DNA of 64,000 nt, from assembly GCF_000719775.1 (NCBI RefSeq), contig NZ_JOHR01000014.1:124001-188000 (forward strand), written 5' to 3'. Under the pieces are notes generated by a model that worked only from the letters and a program-made list of their open reading frames with translations, did no database searches and was not told where the DNA came from. Numbering within the stretch: the first letter of the stretch is position 1; each line of letters begins with the position of its first letter. Source of the DNA: Streptomyces sp. NRRL F-5135 (GTDB lineage: Bacteria; Actinomycetota; Actinomycetes; Streptomycetales; Streptomycetaceae). Of this stretch, positions 42,366-51,373 are shown in pieces. A program made the position numbers and the translations under genes.

Positions 42366-45300
42366 ATGCATGACGACCGCTCACTGGTGGAGGGGCGCTT
42401 GGAGCGCGCGCTGCGCCAGTTCATCCGCCCGGCGCAGTACACGGCGCGCGAACCGCTCGCCCTCTCGGTCTGGCACGTGCCGGGCGAGCCGGTGCCGGTG
42501 GAGCAGGCCCTCCAGGGCGGTTACGAGCCCTTCGTGGCCGGTACGGAATGGGGCGCGCCCTGGTCCACGAGCTGGTTCCGGCTGGAGGGCGTCGTTCCGG
42601 AGGAGTGGGCCGGCCGCCGGGTGGAGGCCGTCATCGACCCCGGGTTCAGCGGCGAAGGGCCGGGCTTCCAGGCCGAGGGACTGGTCCACGACGCCGCCGG
42701 CGTACCGCTCAAGGGCATCCACCCACGCAACCGGCACGTCCCGGTCGCCGCGCCCGCGGCCGGCGGCGAGGCGGTCCACCTCCTGCTGGAGGCCGCGGCC
42801 AACCCGGCCGTGCCGCAGGGCGGCGAGCCGACCCCGCTGGGCGACGTCCTGACCGCCGGTGACCGGCCGCTCTACCGCTTCCGCTCCGCCGACCTGGCGG
42901 TCCTGGACGAGGAGGTCTGGCACCTGGTGCTGGACATCGAGGTGCTCTCGGAGCTGATGCGCGAGCTGCCCGCCGACCGGGCCAGGCGACACGAGATCCT
43001 GCGCGCGCTGGAGGACATGCTGGACGCGCTGGACCTGCACGACGTGCCCGGCACGGCCACGGCGGCACGGGCCCGGCTGGCCGGCGTCCTCGACCGCCCG
43101 GCCGCCGCGAGCGCCCACCGGGTCTCGGCGACCGGCCACGCCCACATCGACTCGGCGTGGCTGTGGCCCCTGCGCGAGACCGTCCGGAAGGCGTCCCGGA
43201 CCTTCGCCAACGTCACGGCGCTCGCCGCGGACTACCCGGAGCTGGTCTTCGCCTGCTCACAGGCGCAGCAGTACGCCTGGGTGCGCGATCACCAGCCGCA
43301 CATCTGGGAGCGGATCAAACGGGCTGTGGCGGAGGGGAACTGGGCACCGGTGGGCTCCATGTGGGTGGAGTCGGACGCCAACATGCCGGGCGGGGAGGCG
43401 CTGGCCCGGCAGATCGTGCACGGGAAGCGCTTCTTCCAGGAGGAGCTGGGGGTGGAGACGGAGGAGATCTGGCTGCCGGACTCGTTCGGCTACACGGCCG
43501 CCTTCCCCCAGCTCGCGCGGCTGGCGGGGGTCAGGTGGTTCCTCACCCAGAAGCTCTCCTGGAACCAGTTCAACAAGATGCCCCACCACACCTTCTGGTG
43601 GGAGGGCATCGACGGCACCCGCGTCTTCACGCACTTCCCTCCGGTCGACACCTACAACGCCCAGTTCCACGCGTCCGAACTGGCCCACGCCGAGCGGAAT
43701 TTCACGGAGAAGGGCCGGTCCTCCCGGTCGCTGGTGCCGTTCGGCTGGGGCGACGGGGGCGGCGGTCCGACGCGGGAGATGCTGGAGAAGGCGCGGCGGC
43801 TGCGGTCCCTGGAGGGCTCGCCCCGGGTGGAGATCGAACGGCCGTCGGCGTTCTTCGCGGCGGCCGAGGAGGAGTACGGGGCGCAGGCGCCCGTCTGGTC
43901 GGGCGAGCTGTATCTGGAGCTGCACCGGGCGACGTACACCACCCAGGCCAAGACCAAGCAGGGCAACCGGCGCAGTGAACACCTTTTGCGGGAGGCCGAG
44001 TTGTGGGCGACGGCGGCCGCGCTGCGGTCGGGCCCGACGGAGGGGAACCCGCCGGCCGCGCCCGGCACCACGCCCGGCCCCGGATCCGGCCCTGGCTCCG
44101 GCGCCGTCCCGGACTCCGGCTCCGGCTCCGGCTCCGGCTCGTACGCGTACCCCTACGACGCTCTCGACCGGCTGTGGAAGACCGTCCTGCTCCACCAGTT
44201 CCACGACATCCTGCCGGGGTCGTCGATCGCCTGGGTGCACCGTGAGGCCCGTGCGACGTACGAGGCGGTACGGGACGAGCTGACGGGCATCGTCGCGGAC
44301 GCGGTGGCGGCGCTGACGCCCGGGGACAGCGCCGTCGGCGTGTGGAACGCGGCGCCGTACGCGCGCCGCGACGTGGTCACCGCCCGGCCCCAGGACGTGG
44401 CGGAAGGCGTCATGACGCAGCCGACGGCCGACGGCGGTGTGCTCGTCCCGGCGCTCGTACGGGCGCTCGCGCCGGGCACGTTCACCCCGCTCGCGCCCGA
44501 CCCCGTCTCGGCCGTGTCCGGATCGGGCACCCACATCCTGAGCAACGCGTACCTGGACGTGGTCGTCGGCGCGGCGGACGGACTGCTGGTGTCCGTACGG
44601 GACCGGAAGGCGGGCCGTGAGGTGCTGACGCCGGGCGGCCGGGGAAATCTGCTGCAACTGCATCCCGACCACCCCAACAACTGGGACGCCTGGGACCTCG
44701 ACCGGCACTACCGGCGCCGGCACACCGATCTCACCGAGGCCGACTCCGTCGAGCTGGTCGAGGAGGGTCCGCTCAGGGCGGCGGTGCGTGTGGTGCGGAC
44801 CTTCGGGGCGCGGCGGGAGTCCCGCATCACCCAGGAGATCCGGCTGACCGCCGACAGCCGCCGGGTCGACATCGTCACGGAGGTCGACTGGCAGGAGTCG
44901 GAGAAGGTCCTCAAGGCGGCGTTCCCGCTGGACGTCCACGCCGAACGGTCCACGGCGGAGATCCAGTTCGGCCACGTCCACCGGCCGACGCACGAGAACA
45001 CCGGCTGGGACGCGGCCCGCTTCGAGATCTGCGCGCACCGCTGGCTGCGGGTGACGGAGCCCGGCTACGGCGTCGCGGTGCTGAACGATTCGACATACGG
45101 CCACGACGTGGCGCGCACCCCGCATCCCGACGGGCTCGGTACGACCGTGCGGCTGACTCTGCTGCGCGCCCCGCACAGCCCGGACCCGGAGACGGATCTG
45201 GGCACGCACCGGTTCACCTACGCGCTGCTGCCCGGGGCCGGGGTCGAGGACGCCGTGCGGGAGGGGCTGGCGCTCAATCTCCCGCTGCGCGTGTCGCCCG

Positions 45301-45578
45301 CGCCCGAGCAGCCGCCGGTGGTCCGGGTGGACCATCCGGCGGTGACCGTCGAGGCGGTGAAGCTCGCGGAGGACCGCGGCGGGGACGTGATCGTACGGCT
45401 CTACGAGTCGGCCGGCGGCCGGGCGGAGACCACGCTGCGCGTGGGCTTCCCGATCACCGGCGCGCGCGTGACGGACCTGCTGGAACGGCCGCTGCACGAC
45501 GCGGAGACGGACGAGGAGGGGCTGCGGCTGCGGCTGCGGCCGTTCCAGATCCTCACCCTCCGGCTCACCCCGGCGTAG
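42366..45578 (+). CDS. Alpha-mannosidase, glycoside hydrolase family 38
   Basis: 1070 aa. The zinc-binding catalytic domain has GHAHIDSAWLWPLRET, MWVESDANMPGGEALARQ and the nucleophile Asp in WLPDSFGYTAAFPQ, then FTHFPPVDTYNAQF. C-terminal GH38 beta-domains follow, ending FQILTLRLTPA. A Gly/Ser/Pro linker (GPGSGPGSGAVPDSGSGSGS, about 44080-44140) interrupts the middle domain. ATG 42366 with GAGGAG 6 nt upstream. Its last 12 codons are the left copy of the 38-bp repeat bounding the accessory segment. No signal peptide, so probably cytoplasmic. Confidence 0.94.
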   Translation: MHDDRSLVEGRLERALRQFIRPAQYTAREPLALSVWHVPGEPVPVEQALQGGYEPFVAGTEWGAPWSTSWFRLEGVVPEEWAGRRVEAVIDPGFSGEGPGFQAEGLVHDAAGVPLKGIHPRNRHVPVAAPAAGGEAVHLLLEAAANPAVPQGGEPTPLGDVLTAGDRPLYRFRSADLAVLDEEVWHLVLDIEVLSELMRELPADRARRHEILRALEDMLDALDLHDVPGTATAARARLAGVLDRPAAASAHRVSATGHAHIDSAWLWPLRETVRKASRTFANVTALAADYPELVFACSQAQQYAWVRDHQPHIWERIKRAVAEGNWAPVGSMWVESDANMPGGEALARQIVHGKRFFQEELGVETEEIWLPDSFGYTAAFPQLARLAGVRWFLTQKLSWNQFNKMPHHTFWWEGIDGTRVFTHFPPVDTYNAQFHASELAHAERNFTEKGRSSRSLVPFGWGDGGGGPTREMLEKARRLRSLEGSPRVEIERPSAFFAAAEEEYGAQAPVWSGELYLELHRATYTTQAKTKQGNRRSEHLLREAELWATAAALRSGPTEGNPPAAPGTTPGPGSGPGSGAVPDSGSGSGSGSYAYPYDALDRLWKTVLLHQFHDILPGSSIAWVHREARATYEAVRDELTGIVADAVAALTPGDSAVGVWNAAPYARRDVVTARPQDVAEGVMTQPTADGGVLVPALVRALAPGTFTPLAPDPVSAVSGSGTHILSNAYLDVVVGAADGLLVSVRDRKAGREVLTPGGRGNLLQLHPDHPNNWDAWDLDRHYRRRHTDLTEADSVELVEEGPLRAAVRVVRTFGARRESRITQEIRLTADSRRVDIVTEVDWQESEKVLKAAFPLDVHAERSTAEIQFGHVHRPTHENTGWDAARFEICAHRWLRVTEPGYGVAVLNDSTYGHDVARTPHPDGLGTTVRLTLLRAPHSPDPETDLGTHRFTYALLPGAGVEDAVREGLALNLPLRVSPAPEQPPVVRVDHPAVTVEAVKLAEDRGGDVIVRLYESAGGRAETTLRVGFPITGARVTDLLERPLHDAETDEEGLRLRLRPFQILTLRLTPA

Positions 45579-45586
45579 CCGACGGG
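45549..45586 (+). repeat. Left direct repeat of the accessory segment (GH38 3' end)
   Basis: 38 bp covering the codons for ILTLRLTPA, the stop and 8 further bases, matched at 37 of 38 positions by 54361-54398. The copies are in the same orientation 8.8 kb apart and bound the segment. Confidence 0.9.
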
Positions 45587-45746
45587 ACCGGGCGCCCGGG
45601 TTGTCGGTGCGAGCGCGCTGATGCGGTTTTCGTACTCGCGGCAGGCCGGGTGCGCGGGGGTTGGACTGGCTGACGTCAAGCTGGATGACGGCGCTGTCAC
45701 CGTGCTCGCGGTGCTGGCCGGTCCTCGTCGGCCAGGGGCCTGGGCA

Positions 45747-46385
45747 CTATTCGGGCCAGGCGGAGTTCTTGATGACCTCGACGAAGTCGCCGCGGACGAA
45801 TCCGGGCACGCAGTGGGCGAGTACGTCGGCCTTGACGTTACCGAACGTCGTATCGGGGCGGTCCTTGATGCCTTCGGTGAACGCGGCCAGAATCCCATCC
45901 TTGAAGTCCGGGCGGGGATGGGCATCCACCACGGCTGCGCGCTGTTCGTCCGAGACGGTGTGGTAGCCGATGCCCAGCACGTCCAGTTCCACTCCCCGGG
46001 TGACCAGGGCGATCTCGGGTGCCATATGGAGCGGGATCTCCGGTGTGGTGTGCAGGGCGATCGCCGTCCAGACCTGGTCGGCCGCCTCACCGGTGATACC
46101 GTGGGCGTGCAGGAACCGCCGCGCCTCGTCGGCGCCGTCGATCTCGAAACGCTGATCGGTGCGGCGGAACCGCTCGGTCAGCCCCAGGTCATGGAACATC
46201 GCCCCGACATACAGCAGTTCCGGATCGAACCGGAGCCCCTGTTCACGCCCGCGCAGCGATCCCCAGAGGAACACTCGCCGGGAGTGGTCGAACAGCAGCG
46301 GTGAGGCCGCCTCACGGACCAGCTCGGTCGCCTCCCGCGCCAGAGCGCTGTCCGGGATCTGCACGTCCGCGATTGTCTCACTCAT
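45747..46385 (-). CDS. HD-domain phosphohydrolase-like protein (cyanamide-hydratase-like)
   Basis: 212 aa. HD-superfamily metal site: FDHSRRVFLWG, VGAMFHDLGLTERF (the HD pair) and IALHTTPEIPLH, like the small HD proteins annotated as cyanamide hydratase-like. ATG 46385 with GAGGGGGA 8 nt upstream. Divergent from a GlxA-type regulator, a pairing often seen, so the regulator probably controls this gene. Substrate not known. It lies just inside the left edge of the accessory segment. Confidence 0.87.
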   Translation of the reverse strand: MSETIADVQIPDSALAREATELVREAASPLLFDHSRRVFLWGSLRGREQGLRFDPELLYVGAMFHDLGLTERFRRTDQRFEIDGADEARRFLHAHGITGEAADQVWTAIALHTTPEIPLHMAPEIALVTRGVELDVLGIGYHTVSDEQRAAVVDAHPRPDFKDGILAAFTEGIKDRPDTTFGNVKADVLAHCVPGFVRGDFVEVIKNSAWPE

Positions 46386-46443
46386 GTTGTCTGTCCCCCT
46401 CCTCGTCTTGGCGGTTCGACTCCCAGAATGGTCCGGCACGTAC

Positions 46444-46455
46444 CATGGCGCCATG
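46444..46455. promoter_or_regulatory. Palindrome in the HD/GlxA divergent promoter
   Basis: CATGGCGCCATG, a perfect 12-bp palindrome in the 102-bp gap between the divergent genes, a candidate operator for the GlxA-like protein. Confidence 0.5.
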
Positions 46456-46487
46456 TCCTTCCTGACAAAGAAACCACAGATACGGAC

Positions 46488-47489
46488 ATGACACAGCGTG
46501 TGGGCTTCGTGGTGTTCGACGGTGTGACCATGCTGGACGTCAGTGGCCCCGCGGAGGTCCTGCACCAAGCGGGCAGACTCGGCCACCCCTACGACCTGAT
46601 TCTGATTTCCGCGCACGGTGGTGAAGTCACCACCTCGACCGGGATGCCGCTGAGCGGCACCGTCACGGCGGCCGAAGCCCGGCGGATCGATACGGTGCTC
46701 GTGGCCGGAGGCGACTGCCTCGCCGAGCGGCCGGTGGATGCGGAGCTGCTCGCGACGGTCCGCACTGTGGCCGCGCGAGCGACGCGGGTCGCCTCGGTGT
46801 GCACCGGCGCTTTCGCCCTGGCCGGCCTCGGCCTGCTCGACGGACGCCGGGCGGCCACGCACTGGCGGCATGCCGGCGCACTCGCGCGCCGGCACCCCCA
46901 GGTGCACGTCGAGCCGGACGCGATCCATGTCCGGGACGGCCGGTACATCACCTCTGCGGGTGTCAGCGCGGGCATTGATCTGGCCCTGGCCCTTGTCGAG
47001 GACGACCACGGTGCCGATGCGGTCCGCCACATCGCACGGGAACTGGTGGTCTTCCTGCAGCGTCCAGGCGGGCAGTCACAATTCACCACGGCTGCCACGC
47101 CGCCCGCCCGCAACGACCTGCTGCGCACCCTGATCGACTCGGTGCTGGCCGACCCGGCCGCCGACCACGGTCTGCCGTCCATGGCCCGCGCCGCGGCCGT
47201 CAGCCCCCGGCACCTGACCCGGCTGTTCCATACGGAATTGGGCACCACCCCCGCCCGCTGGGTCGAGCGGGTCCGTCTCGACCGTGCCCAACAGCTTCTC
47301 CTCGATGGGCACAGTGTCACCTCGGCCGCCCGGCACAGCGGCTTCGGCAGCGACGAAACCCTCCGTCGCGCCTTCGACCGCCACCTCGGCATCACCCCCA
47401 CCGCCTACCGCCACCGCTTCGCCACCACCGGCACAGCACGGTCCGTGACCCCGGAAGCCGCGGACAGGGCGGAAAATCCCACGGCCTGA
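46488..47489 (+). CDS. GlxA-family regulator (DJ-1/PfpI domain plus AraC HTH)
   Basis: 333 aa. An N-terminal class I glutamine-amidotransferase-like domain with the nucleophile-elbow Cys105 (VASVCTGAFALAGLG) and FVVFDGVTMLDVSGP; C-terminal AraC double HTH (MARAAAVSPRHLTRLF and SAARHSGFGSDETLRRAF) ending GITPTAYRHRF. ATG 46488; no strong ribosome site. Divergent from the HD-domain gene. Ligand unknown. Confidence 0.92.
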   Translation: MTQRVGFVVFDGVTMLDVSGPAEVLHQAGRLGHPYDLILISAHGGEVTTSTGMPLSGTVTAAEARRIDTVLVAGGDCLAERPVDAELLATVRTVAARATRVASVCTGAFALAGLGLLDGRRAATHWRHAGALARRHPQVHVEPDAIHVRDGRYITSAGVSAGIDLALALVEDDHGADAVRHIARELVVFLQRPGGQSQFTTAATPPARNDLLRTLIDSVLADPAADHGLPSMARAAAVSPRHLTRLFHTELGTTPARWVERVRLDRAQQLLLDGHSVTSAARHSGFGSDETLRRAFDRHLGITPTAYRHRFATTGTARSVTPEAADRAENPTA

Positions 47490-47608
47490 TCCGCACGGCA
47501 CGGCAGCGCGACCACACCCCGAACGTCGCACGGCGTCACTCGCCACCCTGACCGTGGCCATACGGGAACAGGACCTGGTCCGGCCCGGCCCCCTGTCTCG
47601 CGCGGGTG

Positions 47609-48184
47609 TTACGCGGGGCCGGGGGGCAGGTGGACGGTCATGATCAGGCGGCAGGTGTCGGTGCCTGAGCCGCGGTAGGTGTGGGGGGCGTCGCCGTCGA
47701 ACGTGGCGGTCTGTCCGGCCTCGACCACGTGCTCGGTGCCGTCGACGACGAGCACCATCTGTCCGGCGGTGACGCTGACGGTCTCCACGACGCCGCTCTG
47801 GTGCGGGTGGCTGGGGTACTCCTCGCCCGGCTCCAGTTTCCAGCGCCAGACCTCGACCGGGGCCGGCCCCGAGGTGGTCAGCATGAGCCGCGCCTCGCTG
47901 CCTTTCTCTCCGGCCCACAGGGGCATGACGGCATCGGCGGACGCGACCCGGACCCGCCCTTCGGCCGGCCCCTCCATCAGCGCGGACACCGAGATGCCCA
48001 GGGTGTCGGCGAGGCGGACCAGGGTGGCGAAGTTCGGGTTGCTCTGGGCCTTCTCCAGGGCGACGAGGGCTCCCTTGCTGACCTTGGCGCGGCGGCCGAG
48101 TTCGTCCAGGGACAGTCCGGCGCGGGTGCGGGCCGCGCGGACGTTGTGCGCGAGCGTCCGCAGTGCCGCCTCGGTCTCGGCCAT
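47609..48184 (-). CDS. XRE-family regulator with cupin sensor domain
   Basis: 191 aa. HTH LGRRAKVSKGALVALEKAQSNP (about residues 30-50), then a cupin_2 domain (WRWKLEPGEEYPSHPHQSG, VETVSVTAGQMVLVVDGTEH). ATG 48184. Divergent from the EamA-PaiB-B3/4 operon, whose promoter region has a palindrome (48202-48222), so it is the likely repressor of that operon. Convergent with the GlxA gene. Confidence 0.92.
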   Translation of the reverse strand: MAETEAALRTLAHNVRAARTRAGLSLDELGRRAKVSKGALVALEKAQSNPNFATLVRLADTLGISVSALMEGPAEGRVRVASADAVMPLWAGEKGSEARLMLTTSGPAPVEVWRWKLEPGEEYPSHPHQSGVVETVSVTAGQMVLVVDGTEHVVEAGQTATFDGDAPHTYRGSGTDTCRLIMTVHLPPGPA

Positions 48185-48201
48185 CGCGTCATCCTCTCCA
48201 G

Positions 48202-48222
48202 GCAGTGGATCAGTGCACTGCA
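48202..48222. promoter_or_regulatory. Candidate operator for the XRE-cupin regulator
   Basis: The perfect palindrome CAGTGCACTG (48211-48220) with a further GCAGTG half-site (48202-48207) 3 nt upstream. It lies just above the regulator start, in the divergent promoter region with the EamA gene. A TTGACG -35-like box follows near 48238. Confidence 0.55.
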
Positions 48223-48301
48223 CCGTGCGGTCGTTCGGTTGACGACTCCCGGTCGGTGCGTTGTACGGTGTAGTCGCTCCATTGATAGTAAGGGATGTAC
48301 C

Positions 48302-49138
48302 GTGATCGCTCTGCTGCTGGCCCTGGGCAGCTCCCTGGCCTACGGGTGCGCCGACTTCCTCGGCGGTCTCGGCGCCCGCAAGGCCCACGTCCTGCGCACC
48401 GTGATGATCGCCGCTCCGGCCTCGCTCACCGTCGAGCTGCTGCTGTGGCCCATCCTCGGCGCCTCCTTCGCCCCCGCCACCCTCGCCTGGGGCGCCGCCT
48501 CCGGCGTCGCGTCGGCCGCCGCGTTCGCCCTGCTCTACCGCACGCTCGCGATCGGCCCGATGAACGTCCTGTCGCCCGTCACCGCGCTGATCTCCGCCAC
48601 GCTGCCGGTCGGGGTCGGACTGATGCGGGGCGAGCACCTGGGCCTGGCCGGGCTGATCGGCCTGCCGCTGGCGCTGGCGGCGGTGGTGCTGGTCAGCGCC
48701 GGACACGGCGCGAAGTCCGCCCGGCCCTCGCGCACCGCGCTGCTGCTGGCCTTCGGCGCCGGCGCGGCCATCGCCCTGCAACTGATCTTCCTGCACCAGG
48801 CGCCCGCGGACAGCGGCGTCGGCCCGCTGATCATCGGCCGCGCCGTCTCCTCCGCCGTCACCCTGGCCGCCGCCGGTGTGATGTTCCGGCGGCTGGGCCC
48901 CGAGAAGCCCGCCTACGCGATCTCGGCGACGGCCGGGGTGCTGGACTCGGTCGCCAACCTGCTGTTCCTGCTCGCCGCCCGCAGCGGCGACCTGGCCGTC
49001 GTCGCCGTGATCACCGCCCTGTATCCGGCCGGCACCGTCCTGCTGGCCCGCAGCGTCCTGGCCGAGCGCATCCACCGCGGCCAGCTGATCGGCCTGGGCA
49101 CCGCCGCCGTCGCCGTCAGCCTCCTCGCCCTCGCCTGA
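48302..49138 (+). CDS. EamA/DMT-family transporter
   Basis: 278 aa, about ten hydrophobic helices in two EamA repeats. First repeat MIALLLALGSSLAYGCADFLGG; second near TALLLAFGAGAAIALQLIFL; typical LSPVTALISATLPVG and VAVITALYPAGTVLLA. Exporter of a metabolite in the inner membrane. GTG 48302 with AAGGGA 6 nt upstream. First of three genes (EamA, PaiB-like, B3/4) with short gaps, divergent from the XRE-cupin regulator. Confidence 0.9.
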   Translation: MIALLLALGSSLAYGCADFLGGLGARKAHVLRTVMIAAPASLTVELLLWPILGASFAPATLAWGAASGVASAAAFALLYRTLAIGPMNVLSPVTALISATLPVGVGLMRGEHLGLAGLIGLPLALAAVVLVSAGHGAKSARPSRTALLLAFGAGAAIALQLIFLHQAPADSGVGPLIIGRAVSSAVTLAAAGVMFRRLGPEKPAYAISATAGVLDSVANLLFLLAARSGDLAVVAVITALYPAGTVLLARSVLAERIHRGQLIGLGTAAVAVSLLALA

Positions 49139-49169
49139 TCCCCCCACCCCGCACCGGAAGGACTCCGCG

Positions 49170-49817
49170 ATGTTCATCCAGCCCTGGGACGCCGCCCTGG
49201 ACGACGCCGAATGGCAGACCTGGATCGCCGACGGCCACGACTTCGGCCTCCTCAGCGTCAACGGCCTCCCCGGGCACGCGCCCGTCGTCGTGCCCACCCA
49301 CTTCACCATCGACGGCGCCGCCCTGCTGGTCCACCTCGCCCGCCCCAACCCCGTGTGGAAGGCGATCGAAGCCGATCCGAACGTCACGTTCACCGTCACC
49401 AGCGACTACGCCTTCATCCCCGGCACCTGGCGCGCCAAGCCGGGCATCCCGCCCACCGACGGCGTCCCCACCAGCTACTACGCCGCCGTCCAGTTCACCT
49501 GCCGGGCCACCGTCGTCGATGATCCGGCGGACAAGGCCGAGCTGCTGCGCCAGCAGATGGCCCACTTCCAGCCCGACGGCGACCACGCCCCCATCGACCC
49601 CGACCAGCCGCCGTACGGGCGGATGCTGCCGGGCATCCGGGGCCTGCGCCTGGACGTCACCGACGTTCGCGCGAAGTTCAAGTACGACGACCACAAGCCC
49701 GTCGAGCAGCGCGCCGACACCGCCCGCCGGCTCACCGAGCGCGGCACCGTCCTGGACGCACCCACCGCCGCCCAGCAGCTGCGCCGACTGGACCGCATCG
49801 GCCCCTGGAAGGCCTGA
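49170..49817 (+). CDS. PaiB-like FMN-binding negative transcriptional regulator
   Basis: 215 aa FMN-binding split barrel of the PaiB family: MFIQPWDAALDDAEW, GLLSVNGLPGHAPVVVPTHF, LVHLARPNPVWKAIE and a C-terminal GLRLDVTDVRAKFKYDDHKP. PaiB regulates sporulation and protease genes in Bacillus, but homologues may be enzymes. ATG 49170, RBS GGAAGGA. Middle gene of the accessory operon. Confidence 0.9.
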   Translation: MFIQPWDAALDDAEWQTWIADGHDFGLLSVNGLPGHAPVVVPTHFTIDGAALLVHLARPNPVWKAIEADPNVTFTVTSDYAFIPGTWRAKPGIPPTDGVPTSYYAAVQFTCRATVVDDPADKAELLRQQMAHFQPDGDHAPIDPDQPPYGRMLPGIRGLRLDVTDVRAKFKYDDHKPVEQRADTARRLTERGTVLDAPTAAQQLRRLDRIGPWKA

Positions 49818-49854
49818 CCCCTCACCGCCCCGTACTGCCTGAACGGACCCTTCG

Positions 49855-50562
49855 ATGACCACTTTCCGCATCAGCCCCGCCGTCGCGGACGCCTTCCCCG
49901 GCGCCCTCATCGCCGTCGTCACCGCCACCGGCCTGCGCGGCCACGAACCCTGGCCAGCCACCACGACCGCCCTGGAGGACCTGGAACGGCAGCTCGCGGA
50001 CAACACCTGGGCCCCCGCCGACGAGGCCGACCCGCGCATCGAGGCATGGCACACCGCCTACCGCTGCTTCGGCACCAACCCCCGCCGCATCCGCCCCAGC
50101 GTCGACGCCCTCGGCCGCCGCCTCGCCAAGAAGGGCGCCCTGCCTCGGATCAACCCGGCCGTCGACTCCTACAACGCCGTCTCCGTCCGCCACGGCCTGC
50201 CCGCCGGAGCCTTCGACCTCGACCACGTCACCGGCGACGTCGAAATCCGCCACGCCGACGGCACCGAGACCTTCACCCCGCTCGGCGAACCCGACACCGT
50301 CGAACACCCCAAGCCCGGCGAGATCATCTACACCGACACCACCGACGTACTGACCCGCCACTGGAACCACCGCGACGCCCACCGCACCCGCGTCACCGAA
50401 GACTCCACCCACGTCGCCTTCGTCCTCGAAACCCTCCACAACACCCGCGACGGCCGCCTCCTGAAGACAGCCGCCGGCGAACTGCTCGGCCTGCTCGCCG
50501 ACCACGCCGCTCAGAGCACCGTCCACTACCTCAGCCCCGCACACCCGCAGGTCAGCATCTGA
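49855..50562 (+). CDS. B3/B4 (tRNA-synthetase beta-subunit-like) domain protein
   Basis: 235 aa. Free-standing B3/B4 domain as in phenylalanyl-tRNA synthetase beta: ISPAVADAFPGALIAVVTATG, YRCFGTNPRRIRPSVDAL, LPRINPAVDSYNAVSVRHGLP. Such proteins may edit mischarged tRNA or modify amino acids; function not settled. ATG 49855. Last gene of the EamA-PaiB-B3/4 group. Confidence 0.9.
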   Translation: MTTFRISPAVADAFPGALIAVVTATGLRGHEPWPATTTALEDLERQLADNTWAPADEADPRIEAWHTAYRCFGTNPRRIRPSVDALGRRLAKKGALPRINPAVDSYNAVSVRHGLPAGAFDLDHVTGDVEIRHADGTETFTPLGEPDTVEHPKPGEIIYTDTTDVLTRHWNHRDAHRTRVTEDSTHVAFVLETLHNTRDGRLLKTAAGELLGLLADHAAQSTVHYLSPAHPQVSI

Positions 50563-51133
50563 ACACCAGTCAGAACTCTTACCGGCAGGAAGCGGACCGT
50601 AGCCAGCACCAAGACCCGCCCAACGAGCTCTCCGAAAATCCCAGCGGGCCCCAGCCGGTGCACTGGCCGACCATGATCGCTCTCAGCACCACGGTTGTAC
50701 CGGTGCTCCCGAGGCCGGAAACGCAAGATCGAATTTCACACAAGATCCCGGCCATGCGCGGCCCGAAGGTTCGTCACCAAGGTAGTCACGGGGCACACCC
50801 GCAAAGTCGAATTGCAACGGACAATGTCCACAGAACCCGGGTACGTTCTGCGTCCCGGGCGTCCGTGGCGCCCGCGGCGGCCCACGTTCGCCGGCGCAGC
50901 CGCCACCCGTGCCCCGGAGGCGAACCGAGCCTCGAAAACTATGGCCGCGGCACGTTGCGCAGGTTGGCGCTTCCGCCCTCATCCCGTGCGGTTGGCTGAG
51001 CGCTCCGCCACACGGGGGGGGCTACGGGGGCAGGGCCAAGCGGCTCCACAGGCAAAGCACTTGAGCGACCCGTCAGCGCGGAAAGGCGCTGTGTGCGTCC
51101 GGCCCGAACGTGTCGTTCACGCCGGGCAGTCTG
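50563..51133. other. Intergenic region with a fragment of poxB 3' end
   Basis: 570 bp with no gene I can support. Its sequence from about 50835 to 50967 shows a weak, gapped similarity by eye to 54399-54504, the GH38-poxB junction, with an exact 22-bp core at 50946-50967. Confidence 0.65.
50939..50968 (-). pseudogene. Diverged poxB C-terminal fragment
   Basis: Minus strand encodes NLRNVPRP followed by TAG (stop at 50939-50941), the exact C terminus of the intact poxB at 54476. The phase relative to the stop is the same and the last two codons differ synonymously (CGG CCA here, CGC CCG in poxB). Similarity ends within about ten codons. Confidence 0.75.
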
Positions 51134-51373
51134 TCAGTCGTCCCACACGTACATCGCGCGGGAACGGGGGATGTGGCCGTAATGGGGATGCGGTGCCGGC
51201 TCCCGGTTGGCACAGGCCAGAAGCAACCCGTCAAGGACCGGCCGCAACTCGACGACCCGGAGGTTCAGCGCGACGTCTGTCGGGAGCGCCGCCACCGCCG
51301 AGCACACCGGCAAGGCCGCCACGGAGTCGGGCGCCCGACGAGGCTCCGGAAGGCCGACGCGACGTCGGATCAC
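51134..51373 (-). CDS. Small protein D of the mini-gene chain
   Basis: 79 aa, unknown. Sequence has LRVVELRPVLDGLLLACAN, then the compositionally distinct end HPHYGHIPRSRAMYVWDD. ATG 51373 overlaps the stop of the preceding small gene by 4 nt (ATGA). Fourth of four chained mini-genes; coupling supports it being real. No membrane segment. Confidence 0.6.
   Translation of the reverse strand: MIRRRVGLPEPRRAPDSVAALPVCSAVAALPTDVALNLRVVELRPVLDGLLLACANREPAPHPHYGHIPRSRAMYVWDD

Noticed and set aside
45549..45586. tRNA-type attachment site
   Set aside because: The repeat is the coding end of the GH38 gene; no tRNA fold is present at either border.
50683..50982. Minus-strand frame in the 50.7-51 kb gap
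   Set aside because: Overlaps the poxB tail fragment in another frame and has no family-like features.
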